Shown piece by piece: positions 49,597 through 57,113 of a stretch of DNA of 64,000 bases (position 1 is its first letter; every line of letters begins with the position of its first letter). A program made the position numbers and the translations under genes. The stretch spans positions 62,001 to 126,000 of the forward strand of contig NZ_FOKT01000006.1 of assembly GCF_900112305.1 (NCBI RefSeq), written 5' to 3'. The notes under the pieces are model-generated. The model was not told the DNA's origin, ran no database searches, and saw nothing but the letters and a program-made list of their open reading frames with translations. Source of the stretch: Microbulbifer thermotolerans (GTDB taxonomy: Bacteria > Pseudomonadota > Gammaproteobacteria > Pseudomonadales > Cellvibrionaceae).

Positions 49597-50019
49597 ATGA
49601 GCGAATTTCGTAATTCTTTTCGGAATGTTGCTGAAGAATTTATGGCTTCGCTGTCTGTGGCAGCCGAAATCAAATCCGAAAAGGGCCGAGATGTCCTTCG
49701 TATCCCGCCGCAATCGGAAAATGGGTTTCAAGTTGAATTGGAATGCACGGAATACGGGGTATATCCGTCAGCTGAAGGCTGGCACGGTGGTTGTTGGGAC
49801 GTAACAGTTTGGAAGCCTAAAGACCTAGAGGCTAGTCTGCGGGAATTCTTGAACTCTATAGTTACTGATGCAGAGCTGGAAATATGTTACTCCGGGTCAA
49901 AGCCCTATAAGTGGATACTTCGTCATACTTTTGAAGGGCAGCGAGTAGCTGATGAAACCGGGCTTATCTTCTTTAATTGGTTTGGTCGTCGTTCAATTGA
50001 AATTAAATGCAATGCGTAG
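49597..50019 (+). CDS. Cassette 3: hypothetical protein
   Basis: 140-residue soluble protein, not recognised. Starts MSEFRNSFRNVAEEF. A hydrophilic alpha/beta pattern with several Trp (WHGGCWDVTVWKP) and no membrane segment. It starts seven bases after the attC core without a clear Shine-Dalgarno, as is common in cassettes. Confidence 0.7.
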   Translation: MSEFRNSFRNVAEEFMASLSVAAEIKSEKGRDVLRIPPQSENGFQVELECTEYGVYPSAEGWHGGCWDVTVWKPKDLEASLREFLNSIVTDAELEICYSGSKPYKWILRHTFEGQRVADETGLIFFNWFGRRSIEIKCNA

Positions 50020-50027
50020 CCATCCCA

Positions 50028-50118
50028 CCCTAACAAGTTGCTGTTGTCGCAGCGCAAAGGGGCACGCTGCTGGGACGCCTACGCTGACGCTCCGACGCCC
50101 CAAAGCAAGGGGTTACAA
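50028..50118 (+). other. attC site of cassette 3
   Basis: R'' CCCTAAC (50028-50034), R' GTTACAA (50112-50118), 91 bp. AAGTTGCTGTTGTC start as in the attC at 53345. R' departs from consensus at position 4. Confidence 0.75.
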
Positions 50119-50134
50119 GGCATAAGGAGAGAGC

Positions 50135-50647
50135 GTGGGAATTACTGTACATTTTGAGGGAAAATTAAAAGACGAAGCCTCCTATAATGCAATCTGCTCA
50201 AATGCTGAGGCGTTTGCTAAAGAAATGGAATGGCCTTTCGCGCTAATCTCTGAGCAAGAGATAAAGCTCGAAAGAACCCGCAATGAAGAAGATTGGGACT
50301 ACATAGGCCCAGTTAAAGGTATTGAGATCTTTCCACATGAAGCTTGTGAGCCATTCCGCTTGGAGTTCGATAGGGATCTCTATATTCAAGAGTTTACAAA
50401 AACTCAATTTGCTCCCGTCGAAATACACGTTCTATTAGTCGACTTCCTTCGGTCAAATATTGAATTGTTCGAGTCCATTGAAATAATCGATGAAGGTGAG
50501 TACTTCGAAACAAATGATATCGAAGTACTCAAGAAGCACCTGCAAGCATGCAACTCTCAACTCGAGCAATATCTGGAGCAACCAGATAAATACTACGGTC
50601 CAGTAAAATTAGAAAACGGCCGTATAGTCGACCTTATGGAACAGTAA
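50135..50647 (+). CDS. Cassette 4: acidic hypothetical protein
   Basis: 170-residue acidic soluble protein, family not recognised; MGITVHFEGKLKDEASY start, two-domain alpha/beta pattern. GTG start with a good AAGGAGAG ribosome-binding site seven bases before it, so this cassette carries its own translation signal. Confidence 0.75.
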   Translation: MGITVHFEGKLKDEASYNAICSNAEAFAKEMEWPFALISEQEIKLERTRNEEDWDYIGPVKGIEIFPHEACEPFRLEFDRDLYIQEFTKTQFAPVEIHVLLVDFLRSNIELFESIEIIDEGEYFETNDIEVLKKHLQACNSQLEQYLEQPDKYYGPVKLENGRIVDLMEQ

Positions 50648-50651
50648 TGCC

Positions 50652-50750
50652 TTGTAACAAGTTACTCAAGTTCACTCTGGCCGCAAAAGGCTCGGCCTCC
50701 GCGGGACAGCCTACACTGCGTTTCGGCTGCCCCTTAGCAAAGCGTTATAG
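50652..50750 (+). other. attC site of cassette 4
   Basis: R'' TTGTAAC (50652-50658), R' GTTATAG (50744-50750), 99 bp with GCCGCAAAAGGCTCGGC-type inner pairing. Confidence 0.75.
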
Positions 50751-50760
50751 GGCGTAAAGG

Positions 50761-51195
50761 ATGAGTCCTCAGGTTCTAAAAGCTGGAGTATTTTCTGCGA
50801 TTCTTGTTTTGGCCCTCTTCGGTATTTTCACGTTAATAGCTGTGCGTTCAGGATCAGATCTAGACCAGTCACAGTTAAGAGTCACACCGGTAGTTGAGGC
50901 TAAATTTGATTGCCAGCTAATTGAAGCTGAGGTTGAAAGCTTACGAAAGGTTTGTTCGGGCGGTTTCTGAGAAACCTCAAGCGATTGCAGAATCGTAGGG
51001 CAAGCGTGTTCGTCTATTCCGACAGATAAGGCCCAACAAATGGAGGATAAGTTTTCTTTTCTTCTTGAGATGTCAGATCAGCTAAGTTGCAATACTGGAT
51101 TCTTAATATGTGAATTTGTGGCGCCTAGCTGTAAAAATGGGCAATGTGCTCTGGTTAGGTCTGTCAATGAGCCTCCGATTCGACCAGAGATGTAG
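50761..51195 (+). pseudogene. Cassette 5: Cys-containing membrane-anchored protein, interrupted by in-frame TGA
   Basis: Reading 50761-51195 as one frame gives 144 sense codons with a single TGA at 50968-50970. The first 69 residues have a membrane helix (VFSAILVLALFGIFTLIAV). The rest continues in the same frame with regularly spaced cysteines (SSDCRIVGQACS, LSCNTGFLICEF, APSCKNGQC) and ends right before the attC. A restart ATG at 51040 could give a 51-residue protein. Nonsense mutation is the simplest reading; UGA readthrough cannot be excluded. Confidence 0.65.
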
Positions 51196-51199
51196 AGCC

Positions 51200-51292
51200 C
51201 TATAACAATCGGCTGTTATCGCCCCTGCGGGGCTGGGACGGCCTTTCCGCCGCTTCGCGGCTACAAGTTCGCCCTAAAGCCGGGCGTTATAC
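51200..51292 (+). other. attC site of cassette 5
   Basis: R'' CTATAAC (51200-51206), R' GTTATAC (51286-51292), 93 bp. CGGCTGTTATCGCCCC and GCCCTAAAGCCG arms pair in part. Confidence 0.75.
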
Positions 51293-51399
51293 GTACAGAG
51301 AATCGGTCACTTTCGAAAAATTGATCAAAAAGGTATCCTCTCTGGGCCAAGACACCGCCTGGTGAAATAAAGGACAGAAAATCAAAGGAAGGAATCATT

Positions 51400-51717
51400 A
51401 TGCCAAAAATCTATGAGTACCTTGGTATCGTCTTGTTCTTCTATAGCAATGAACACGAGCCCATTCATATCCATGGTAAGTTCAATGGATGAGAAACCAA
51501 GGCCGAGATCCATTTCTTTTCTGGGCGAATTCATAAGGTAACGCTTAAGGATAAGGGACCAGGTTTAGAGCCCAAAAAACGAAAGGAGTTCGAAGAATTT
51601 GTTAAAGCAAACGCTTCTGAGATCGTAGATAAGTGAGTGGATTACTTTGTAAAGAAAAAGCACATTGCTCCCAAGACGATCACTCAAAAGGTGCGAAATG
51701 TCAGAACTATTGGTTAA
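51400..51717 (+). pseudogene. Cassette 6a: DUF4160 protein with two in-frame TGA codons
   Basis: ATG 51400 with GGAAGGAA upstream opens a 105-codon frame matching DUF4160: MPKIYEYLGIVLFFYSNEHEPIHIHGKF, then KAEIHFFSGRIHKV and FEEFVKANASEIVDK. TGA codons fall at codon 31 (51490-51492) and codon 79 (51634-51636). The second stands where relatives have Trp (DK-W-VDYF from memory), so TGG to TGA is likely. The last 20 bp overlap the DUF2442 start. DUF4160/DUF2442 pairs are common and often suggested to be toxin-antitoxin-like. Confidence 0.75.
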
Positions 51718-51952
51718 ATCCGCCAAGCATAAAATTGGTCACATACTGGAAATAAAATTTAATGATGGCCATGTTGCTTGTGTCGATTTTGCTCCATTTA
51801 TATTTTCAAATGGGCATCCTGATTATGAGCCGTATAAATCGGTAGAAAATTTTCTTGATTTTGAGATAGTGGATGGGAACTTAAATTGGGATGATTACAC
51901 GATGATTTTTCCAGTAGAAGACCTTTATAATAATCGGCTTATTAAACGCTGA
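51698..51952 (+). CDS. Cassette 6b: DUF2442 domain protein
   Basis: 84 residues: MSELLVKSAKHKIGHILEIKF, NDGHVACVDFAPF, then NLNWDDYTMIFPVEDLYNN, the core of DUF2442. Intact, unlike its DUF4160 partner. The ATG at 51698 lies inside the 3' end of that gene. If the pair is toxin-antitoxin-like, survival of only this member would fit loss of the other; that is inference. Confidence 0.82.
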   Translation: MSELLVKSAKHKIGHILEIKFNDGHVACVDFAPFIFSNGHPDYEPYKSVENFLDFEIVDGNLNWDDYTMIFPVEDLYNNRLIKR

Positions 51953-51974
51953 TTAAAACTAAGATCGCTGGAAA

Positions 51975-52050
51975 GTATAACCAGTAGCGTCAGTCGGATC
52001 GGTTTGTCGTGCTGCGCCCGCCAAACCGCCCGCTGCGCATGGCGTTATGC
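51975..52050 (+). other. attC site of cassette 6
   Basis: R'' GTATAAC (51975-51981), R' GTTATGC (52044-52050), 76 bp. GGCGTTATGC right end and CGGTTTGTCG/CGCCAAACCG pairing. Confidence 0.75.
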
Positions 52051-52071
52051 TAAATCAGGTCATGGACAAAT

Positions 52072-52689
52072 ATGAACATATGGGAAGAAGATAAATTACT
52101 GGTTTTCATCGCTTTTGTGATACCCGGTTTCGTGGCGATTAAAGCATACGAACTATTTTTTCCATCTCAAAGAATGGATAGTTCAAAGCAGGTCGTGGAT
52201 GCAGTTGCGTATAGTTGCTTTAATTATTCAGTTTTGATCTGGCCCATCTATTTAGTCGAGCACTACGATCTACAGAGTAAATATCCATTTGCATATGGAG
52301 CTTTCTATTTTTTCGTATTCTTTATCGCACCAGTTTTTTGGGTCTACCTTTGGAAGAAAATACGGCAAACTGAATATTTTCAAAAATTAGTTCCTCATCC
52401 CACGCAAAAGCCTTGGGATTTTGTGTTCGGACAGCGAAAGGCTTATTGGGTAATTGTTAACCTAAAGAACGGTGAGAAAGTAGCAGGAATGTACGGCCCA
52501 AATTCTTTCGCATCAAGTGCACCGGCCGACGAACAAATATACCTTGAACAATTGTGGGTGCTCAACGAAGATGACGGGTTTGAGCGCCCAGCAGAACAAA
52601 CTGCGGGCGTTATCATCTTGTCCTCAGAGATTAAATCTATTGAATTAATCCATAGCGGAGAGCAGCTGGATGACAGAGAAGAAGACTGA
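52072..52689 (+). CDS. Cassette 7a: DUF6338-like membrane protein
   Basis: 205 residues. Three hydrophobic segments (LLVFIAFVIPGFVAIKAYELF, SCFNYSVLIWPIYLV, YGAFYFFVFFIAPVFWVYL) are followed by a cytoplasmic domain with RKAYWVIVNLKNGEKVAGMYGPNSFASS and QIYLEQLWVLNEDDGF. This matches the DUF6338 family from memory. Its end overlaps the start of a 46-residue gene. Family function unknown; often seen in defence-like or accessory islands. Confidence 0.72.
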   Translation: MNIWEEDKLLVFIAFVIPGFVAIKAYELFFPSQRMDSSKQVVDAVAYSCFNYSVLIWPIYLVEHYDLQSKYPFAYGAFYFFVFFIAPVFWVYLWKKIRQTEYFQKLVPHPTQKPWDFVFGQRKAYWVIVNLKNGEKVAGMYGPNSFASSAPADEQIYLEQLWVLNEDDGFERPAEQTAGVIILSSEIKSIELIHSGEQLDDREED

Positions 52690-52810
52690 AAATAGAGGTT
52701 ATGTGCCATTAAAAAAGGGATATAAGCCCGGTGATAGCCCTGCGACAGCTGGCCACAAGCCTGAAAAAAGTGAACTGGCAAAACCGGTTAATCCGCCAAA
52801 GAAAAAATAG
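52670..52810 (+). CDS. Cassette 7b: small Lys/Pro-rich protein paired with DUF6338
   Basis: 46 residues: MTEKKTENRGYVPLKKGYKP and a KPEKSELAKPVNPPKKK tail. It overlaps the DUF6338 gene by 20 bp. Small proteins with RGYxPxxKGYxP motifs next to DUF6338 genes occur elsewhere (recollection), so this is probably a true partner. The stop sits in the attC R'' core. Confidence 0.65.
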   Translation: MTEKKTENRGYVPLKKGYKPGDSPATAGHKPEKSELAKPVNPPKKK

Positions 52811-52923
52811 CATAACAATACGTGCCAGAGGGACCTACGTTGCGGCGCTTGATTTTGTGCTGGTCGCTACGCTTGCACAAAAGCCAATCGCCTCCACTCC
52901 GGCCCCTGCACTTGGCGTTATGC
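52810..52923 (+). other. attC site of cassette 7
   Basis: R'' GCATAAC (52810-52816), R' GTTATGC (52917-52923), 114 bp; TTTTGTGC/GCACAAAA inner pairing. Confidence 0.85.
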
Positions 52924-52933
52924 GTTCTAAATA

Positions 52934-53350
52934 ATGAGCATTGAGAATAAGCTGAAAGAACGGGTTTCCTATCATTCGGGTGTAAAGGCCGAAGATGTAT
53001 CATCTGAGATGTATTTAGAAGGTGATCTTGGCATAACCGGAGATGATGCGTTCGAATTAATTGAAGACATTCAGAAACTGTTTGATCTTGATTTGACTGA
53101 ATTTGATTTCAGTCTTCACTTTGTCCCAGAGGCAGGTGGAATCAAAAATTCAGAGTATGGCTATTATCCTGTTTCTGTTGGTCATCTAATTGAGGTTTGC
53201 AATAGAAAATCTTGGTTCTTACCAGATAGAGATCTGGAGAATCACCAGAAGTTTAAAAGAGCTTTACTAGTACAAAATGTACTAGCTATTGGTGTCTTTA
53301 CTTGTGTGTTAATGGCAATCTTATTGGTATTGTCCAATGAATGCGCATAA
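52934..53350 (+). CDS. Cassette 8: DUF1493 (acyl-carrier-like) protein with C-terminal membrane helix
   Basis: 138 residues. The first ~70 (VSYHSGVKAEDVSSEMYLEGDLGITGDDAFELIEDIQKLFDLDLTEFDF) follow the DUF1493 pattern, related to acyl carrier proteins (LGITGDDA in place of the phosphopantetheine DSL region). A single hydrophobic helix near the end (VLAIGVFTCVLMAILLVLS) anchors it in the membrane. There is no Ser for phosphopantetheine at the usual place, so carrier function is doubtful. Confidence 0.75.
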   Translation: MSIENKLKERVSYHSGVKAEDVSSEMYLEGDLGITGDDAFELIEDIQKLFDLDLTEFDFSLHFVPEAGGIKNSEYGYYPVSVGHLIEVCNRKSWFLPDRDLENHQKFKRALLVQNVLAIGVFTCVLMAILLVLSNECA

Positions 53351-53416
53351 CAAGTTGCTGTTGTCGGACGCACCTGCGCTGGCGCTCCGGTACGCCGCAA
53401 ATCCATGGCGTTAACT
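53345..53416 (+). other. attC site of cassette 8
   Basis: R'' GCATAAC (53345-53351), R' GTTAACT (53410-53416), 72 bp, short-type site with GCGCTGGCGC loop. Confidence 0.8.
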
Positions 53417-53420
53417 GCCT

Positions 53421-53837
53421 ATGAAAGTTTGGAAGAAAATTGCTATCTCTTTCGGTATTTTGGTTATTGGCGTTCCGCTAGCAATCGCAGGACTATTCAT
53501 TTATGCAACCAGCGACATGTGCGGGAACGAAGTTTACACTGAGGTTATGTCGCCCAATAAAGAGCATAAAGTAGTCGTGTTTCAAAGGGATTGTGGAGCA
53601 ACGACTGGTTTCAGCACCCAGGTTTCAATAATCGTATCTGACGATGAGCTCGAAAATGAGGGTGGCAATATATACATTATCAAAGGTCACCCAAAGGATG
53701 TCTCTCCTCAAGTAAGGTGGGTTTCTAACAAAGAACTGAGAATAGAGAGAAGTTTGAACGGTTCTGAACATAAAGCTGAGTCTAGCTGGGGTATTCTGAA
53801 CAAGGTTAAGGTTACCTATGGCGCAGGCGGCAGTTAA
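53421..53837 (+). CDS. Cassette 9: membrane-anchored protein of unknown function
   Basis: 138 residues; one N-terminal helix (IAISFGILVIGVPLAIAGLFIY) and a periplasmic beta-rich domain starting at DMCGNEVYTEVMSPNKEHKVVVFQRDCGATTGFSTQVSI. Two conserved Cys suggest a disulfide. This resembles a widespread small family often numbered DUF5412 (recollection, unsure). ATG lies four bases after the attC core. Confidence 0.7.
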   Translation: MKVWKKIAISFGILVIGVPLAIAGLFIYATSDMCGNEVYTEVMSPNKEHKVVVFQRDCGATTGFSTQVSIIVSDDELENEGGNIYIIKGHPKDVSPQVRWVSNKELRIERSLNGSEHKAESSWGILNKVKVTYGAGGS

Positions 53838-53891
53838 AAAGTTTGTCAAAAGGACACTCCTGACGTCGCGCCTTTTACAAAAGCGTTACAT
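53831..53891 (+). other. Degenerate attC site of cassette 9
   Basis: R' GTTACAT (53885-53891) is clear. The left core reads AGTTAAA instead of NNNTAAC, so the site is decayed. 61 bp. Confidence 0.5.
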
Positions 53892-53906
53892 GATGGTAGC
53901 TAAACA

Positions 53907-54581
53907 TTGAAACTTGTATTTCTACCAGGAATGGATGGAACGGGATTACTCTTCAATAAGCTAATCCTGAATATCCCAAAAGAAATAGATAGAGAGGTTG
54001 TTTGCCTCAACGAAATACAGGGTGTGAGCTATCGCCAGCAAGCTGAGCAGATAGCCGCAAAAATCGGATCGTCAAGTGTTGTAGTAGTCGCTGAATCATA
54101 TTCTGGAAAAATTGCGTATGAATTATGCAATATCCTTGGCAGCAGAGTTTCGAAGGTAGTTTTTATCGCTAGCTTTGTTTCCTGCCCTGGAAGGCTAGCA
54201 AAGCTTGCTGCTGTCCTTCCGGAGTGTTTTCTTAAGCCTAATCTGTTCCCAAACTGGCTTATGAAAATGCTATGTTTTGATGGCCGTGGTAATAGGGCGC
54301 TAATGGATCAAGTTCGCCAAGCTATTGCTCAGGTTGGGCCAAACGTCTTAAAGCAACGCTTATTGAATATTGCTGAACTTGATGAGCCAAAAGGTCATCA
54401 ATCAACAACAGCCGTGTATATCCGGCCAACAAATGATCACTTGGTTTCGTATGATGCAATCAAAGTTTTGAGTAATATTTATCCCCAGTTAAGTATCGAA
54501 TCTGTGGAAGGCGGACACTTCATTGCTCAAACGGCCCCGAAGTCATGTGCGAGAGTCATAGTCCGTGCCACAACCACGTAA
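53907..54581 (+). CDS. Cassette 10: alpha/beta hydrolase
   Basis: 224 residues. LPGMDGTGLLFNKL gives the oxyanion-hole region; the nucleophile elbow is VVVVAESYSGKIAYEL (Ser64, AxSxS-type instead of GxSxG). The acid is probably in RPTNDHLV and the base in GGHFIAQ. It resembles small pimeloyl-carrier esterase/lipase-like hydrolases. TTG start; substrate unknown. It ends in the R'' core of an attC that is broken by an IS remnant. Confidence 0.8.
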   Translation: MKLVFLPGMDGTGLLFNKLILNIPKEIDREVVCLNEIQGVSYRQQAEQIAAKIGSSSVVVVAESYSGKIAYELCNILGSRVSKVVFIASFVSCPGRLAKLAAVLPECFLKPNLFPNWLMKMLCFDGRGNRALMDQVRQAIAQVGPNVLKQRLLNIAELDEPKGHQSTTAVYIRPTNDHLVSYDAIKVLSNIYPQLSIESVEGGHFIAQTAPKSCARVIVRATTT

Positions 54582-54600
54582 CAAGCGACTGTGGTTCAAG
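54576..54600 (+). other. Left part of an attC site, truncated by an IS110-like remnant
   Basis: ACGTAAC followed by AAGCGACTGTGG looks like the left half of an attC site. The right core is missing; IS110-like sequence begins within about 15 bp. Confidence 0.6.
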
Positions 54601-54830
54601 CGCTAGCGAAAATATTTAGTACGCCCACTCCGCCATCTCGTACCATTGCATTAAGAATCGTCAAAAACTTCCTCATTGCGGCCGTCAGTGCGACCTTTTT
54701 ATGTTTTCCCTGTTTGACTAGGTGTCGATAGATTCCGCCGATTATTGGGTTACACCGGACCGCGCTATGTGTCGCCATATCGCGCTATGTGTCGCCATAT
54801 ACAGCGTAGTACGGACACTGTTGCGACTGA
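54596..54830 (-). pseudogene. IS110-family transposase, C-terminal remnant
   Basis: On the minus strand NSVRTTLYMATHSAVR, CNPIIGGIYRHLVKQGK, KKVALTAAMRKFLTILNAMVRDG is the characteristic C-terminal end of IS110/IS1111-type transposases. A 20-bp tandem duplication inside it shifts the frame. It is fused upstream to an IS4-like transposase and abuts a truncated attC; IS1111-attC elements are known to target such sites. Confidence 0.75.
54761..54800 (+). repeat. Exact 20-bp tandem duplication
   Basis: cgcgctatgtgtcgccatat occurs twice head to tail (54761-54780, 54781-54800). Removing one copy restores the IS110 reading frame. Confidence 0.95.
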
Positions 54831-55800
54831 CCCGGCTGTAGCTATCAATCACTTCTTCCGCAGTCAGACTGATGTTCGTCGAGAGCAGTAATCGTTCGGC
54901 CTTCGAGTCTTGTTTTTTGCTGTCCCAGTATTCGCACCAGACCGCGCGTACCTGCCGACCACTTAAGAACCGGGCCATGAGCACCTTGCTGCGATAGCGG
55001 ACCTTCTGCTAGCGCCCATGCAGCCAAAGGGTGACTTCGGTTCTCTTCAGGTGCGCTGGGGTATAAGGATCTCCGTATTTCCTGGGGCGACCGCGTTGCC
55101 CGGGCTTTCTCGGTGGCGGGCTATCGCATAGCCGGGTATCTATACGCACTTGACCGATCACCGCGAAACCATAACCACACAGGGTTTCTATCAAACTTTG
55201 CCGCATGTACCAGCAGTCCATCAGTACCCGAACCGGCTTGCCCAAAAATCGCTGGTATATGGCGCGAATCAGCACCTGCGCCGCTCTCAACTTGCCGGTG
55301 TTACCGGCGCTTGGGCTCAGCCGGTTCAACAGCGGTATGGCCACAAACTGCCGGGCTCCGCGCTTGACTACCATCTCCAGGCTGACAAAACATTGGCCTC
55401 GTACGAATTTCGCCAAATTGGTTTTGTTGCCGTGCTGGTGGTGTATCTGGCTGGCCGGTGCCTTCTTTGATGCCCTTAGAGTCAGGGTGTCGTCAATGGC
55501 CAGATGGATGACTTCCTCACCATGTAAGGACAACGCTAACCGCAAAAACTGATTCACCAGCGCGAGCCATGACCACTTTCCCTTCTGTAACCACTTGTAG
55601 TAACTAGTCCAGTGGTTGCGCATATCCAACATCAGGTAGGCCTCGGTTACAAAGCCTGCGGGTGTCAGCATGGCGCCGATCAGCAGTTCGATAAAAGTGC
55701 GCACCGACCTCGCAGGTAGACTTTGTGCTAGAAATGTAATCCAATTAAGCAGTTCGCGAGGGATTTTGGCCCATCTCTTCGCGTTCATTGCGGCCTCCAG
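54831..55800 (-). pseudogene. IS4/IS701-like DDE transposase remnant with an amber stop
   Basis: The 259-residue frame from ATG 55788 shows a DDE-type domain: HLAIDDTLTLRASKKAP with the first Asp and VLMDCWYMRQSLIETL with the second. It stops at TAG (55009-55011). The same frame then continues (QKVRYRSKVLMARFLSG, ERLLLSTNISLTAEEVIDSYSR) up to about 54835, where IS110 sequence begins; the third acidic residue region is lost. Family placement (IS4 or IS701) is by motif only. Confidence 0.7.
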
Positions 55801-55832
55801 ATCCAGTAGTGCAACTTACACATTTCTGGAGT

Positions 55833-55882
55833 CCGCGCCCTTTACGCCATGCCTTCGGCATAGCAAGGCGTAAAGGGCGCGG
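55833..55882 (+). repeat. Perfect 16-bp inverted repeat with nested hairpin
   Basis: CCGCGCCCTTTACGCC (55833-55848) pairs perfectly with GGCGTAAAGGGCGCGG (55867-55882), with an inner ATGCC/GGCAT hairpin. It lies between the IS remnant and cassette 11. It may be an IS end, a terminator or the arms of a lost attC. Confidence 0.8.
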
Positions 55883-55953
55883 CAAAAATTTTCTGCCGCA
55901 ATGTCAACTATTTTTTGTCTGTTTTTTGCTCCGCAAAAGTCAAAACTCTAGCT

Positions 55954-56328
55954 ATGAAATACAAAAATTTAAAGTCAATGTCTCACAACTTCAGTCACTC
56001 ATTCGTGAGTCTAATGAATTATATTGATGATGGTTACGTTGTTGATGATTTGATTGTCATGGCACGGGAAGCCAAGGGTGAAACTATTTCGATTCAATGG
56101 ATTCCGAGAATAAACTACGACTCATCGAATTTTTCAAAAAGAGTTCGAAAGTCCATAGCGATAAACCAGGATTGGCTGCCCAAGCACTTAGCAAGCCACG
56201 GCGTCGATGCAAGTATTATCACGGAAATGCGTACCGATATATTTCGTACTCCATCACATCAAATATGGGTTAAAGCCTATTTGAAAGACAATAGAGGAAA
56301 GGAGTATGAAGCGTATGTCAGCCGCTAG
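55954..56328 (+). CDS. Cassette 11: hypothetical protein
   Basis: 124 residues, soluble, family not recognised: MKYKNLKSMSHNFSHSFVSLMNYIDDGYVVDDL, then IQWIPRI and LPKHLASHGVDASI. ATG 55954 is chosen; an in-frame start at 55915 lies in unrelated sequence. It is the first gene to the right of the IS remnants. Confidence 0.65.
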   Translation: MKYKNLKSMSHNFSHSFVSLMNYIDDGYVVDDLIVMAREAKGETISIQWIPRINYDSSNFSKRVRKSIAINQDWLPKHLASHGVDASIITEMRTDIFRTPSHQIWVKAYLKDNRGKEYEAYVSR

Positions 56329-56447
56329 GCATAAAAATCAGCGGCAGAGCGACAGCCAACGCTACGCACCTTTTGTGCTGCTCGCTGGCGCTCAAACATT
56401 AACACAAAAGTGCTCCTCGCTGGCTGCGCCTGCGCTGGGCGTTATGC
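56329..56447 (+). other. attC site of cassette 11
   Basis: Left core GCATAAA (56329-56335, last base changed), R' GTTATGC (56441-56447), 119 bp. Nearly identical to the attC at 49471-49590. Confidence 0.82.
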
Positions 56448-56471
56448 ATTATTAGAGAAAATTGAAAAAAT

Positions 56472-56762
56472 ATGGAAGCAATTGTTTACGTAGTTTTAGA
56501 CGCAGTCATTACAGGCTTTATCGTATTTCTGGCTGGCAAATTAACTGCGGTGAAAATTGATTTTAAAGACGCTGTGATTTGCGTGGGTATGTCGTCGGTG
56601 CTTGGTTTCATTCCAGGTATTGGCTGGTTGCTTTCAATAATCGCTTTTTTCTATTTATTAAAAAAGTGCACGGAATCGGATATTTGGCCAGACCTTATTT
56701 TACTAGTGTTAGTTAGTAAGTTGATTAGTGTTATAGCATTGGCTGGCCTTGGCGGTATATAA
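56472..56762 (+). CDS. Cassette 12: small membrane protein
   Basis: 96 residues with about three hydrophobic helices (VLDAVITGFIVFLAGKLTA, ICVGMSSVLGFIPGIGWLLSIIAFFYLL, LILLVLVSKLISVIALAGLGG). A common type of integron cassette product. No known family recognised. Confidence 0.7.
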   Translation: MEAIVYVVLDAVITGFIVFLAGKLTAVKIDFKDAVICVGMSSVLGFIPGIGWLLSIIAFFYLLKKCTESDIWPDLILLVLVSKLISVIALAGLGGI

Positions 56763-56764
56763 AT

Positions 56765-56879
56765 GCATAACCAACTCAGCCAGGCAGGACATCCGTTCTG
56801 TCGTTGATTTATGCAGTTGGCGCTACGCTACCGCAAAAACCAACAACTCCACTGTGGCCCATGCTGCAGGGCGTTATAA
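56765..56879 (+). other. attC site of cassette 12
   Basis: R'' GCATAAC (56765-56771), R' GTTATAA (56873-56879), 115 bp. Confidence 0.8.
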
Positions 56880-56884
56880 ATCGA

Positions 56885-57109
56885 ATGAGTGAAAAGAGAG
56901 TGAATAGGCTATCTGAGGAAGAAATCGCAAAGCTCAATCCGAATGAAAAATACATCAGAGATTACTCAGCAGTTTCACCATCGTTTCTGTTATGGCTCTC
57001 TGTCGATCTACTTGTACTCGCTTTCGCTCTTCAAGAGTTAGGTGTGTTGGATCGTCTTCTTTTTGAGGTTAAGGAGATATCTAGTTCAGGTAGGTTCGGA
57101 GGCCGGTGA
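56885..57109 (+). CDS. Cassette 13: small protein with one membrane helix
   Basis: 74 residues: MSEKRVNRLSEEEIAKLNPNEKYIRDYS, then a hydrophobic segment (FLLWLSVDLLVLAFALQEL) and a glycine/serine tail. ATG 56885, six bases after attC. Function unknown. Confidence 0.65.
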   Translation: MSEKRVNRLSEEEIAKLNPNEKYIRDYSAVSPSFLLWLSVDLLVLAFALQELGVLDRLLFEVKEISSSGRFGGR

Positions 57110-57113
57110 AAAT

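Noticed and set aside
50761-51195. Selenoprotein in cassette 5
   Set aside because: Cys-containing and with an in-frame TGA, but no obvious bacterial SECIS hairpin after the TGA and no known selenoprotein family; decay is simpler.
55113-55552. Plus-strand frames inside the IS4-like remnant
   Set aside because: They are antisense shadows of the transposase.
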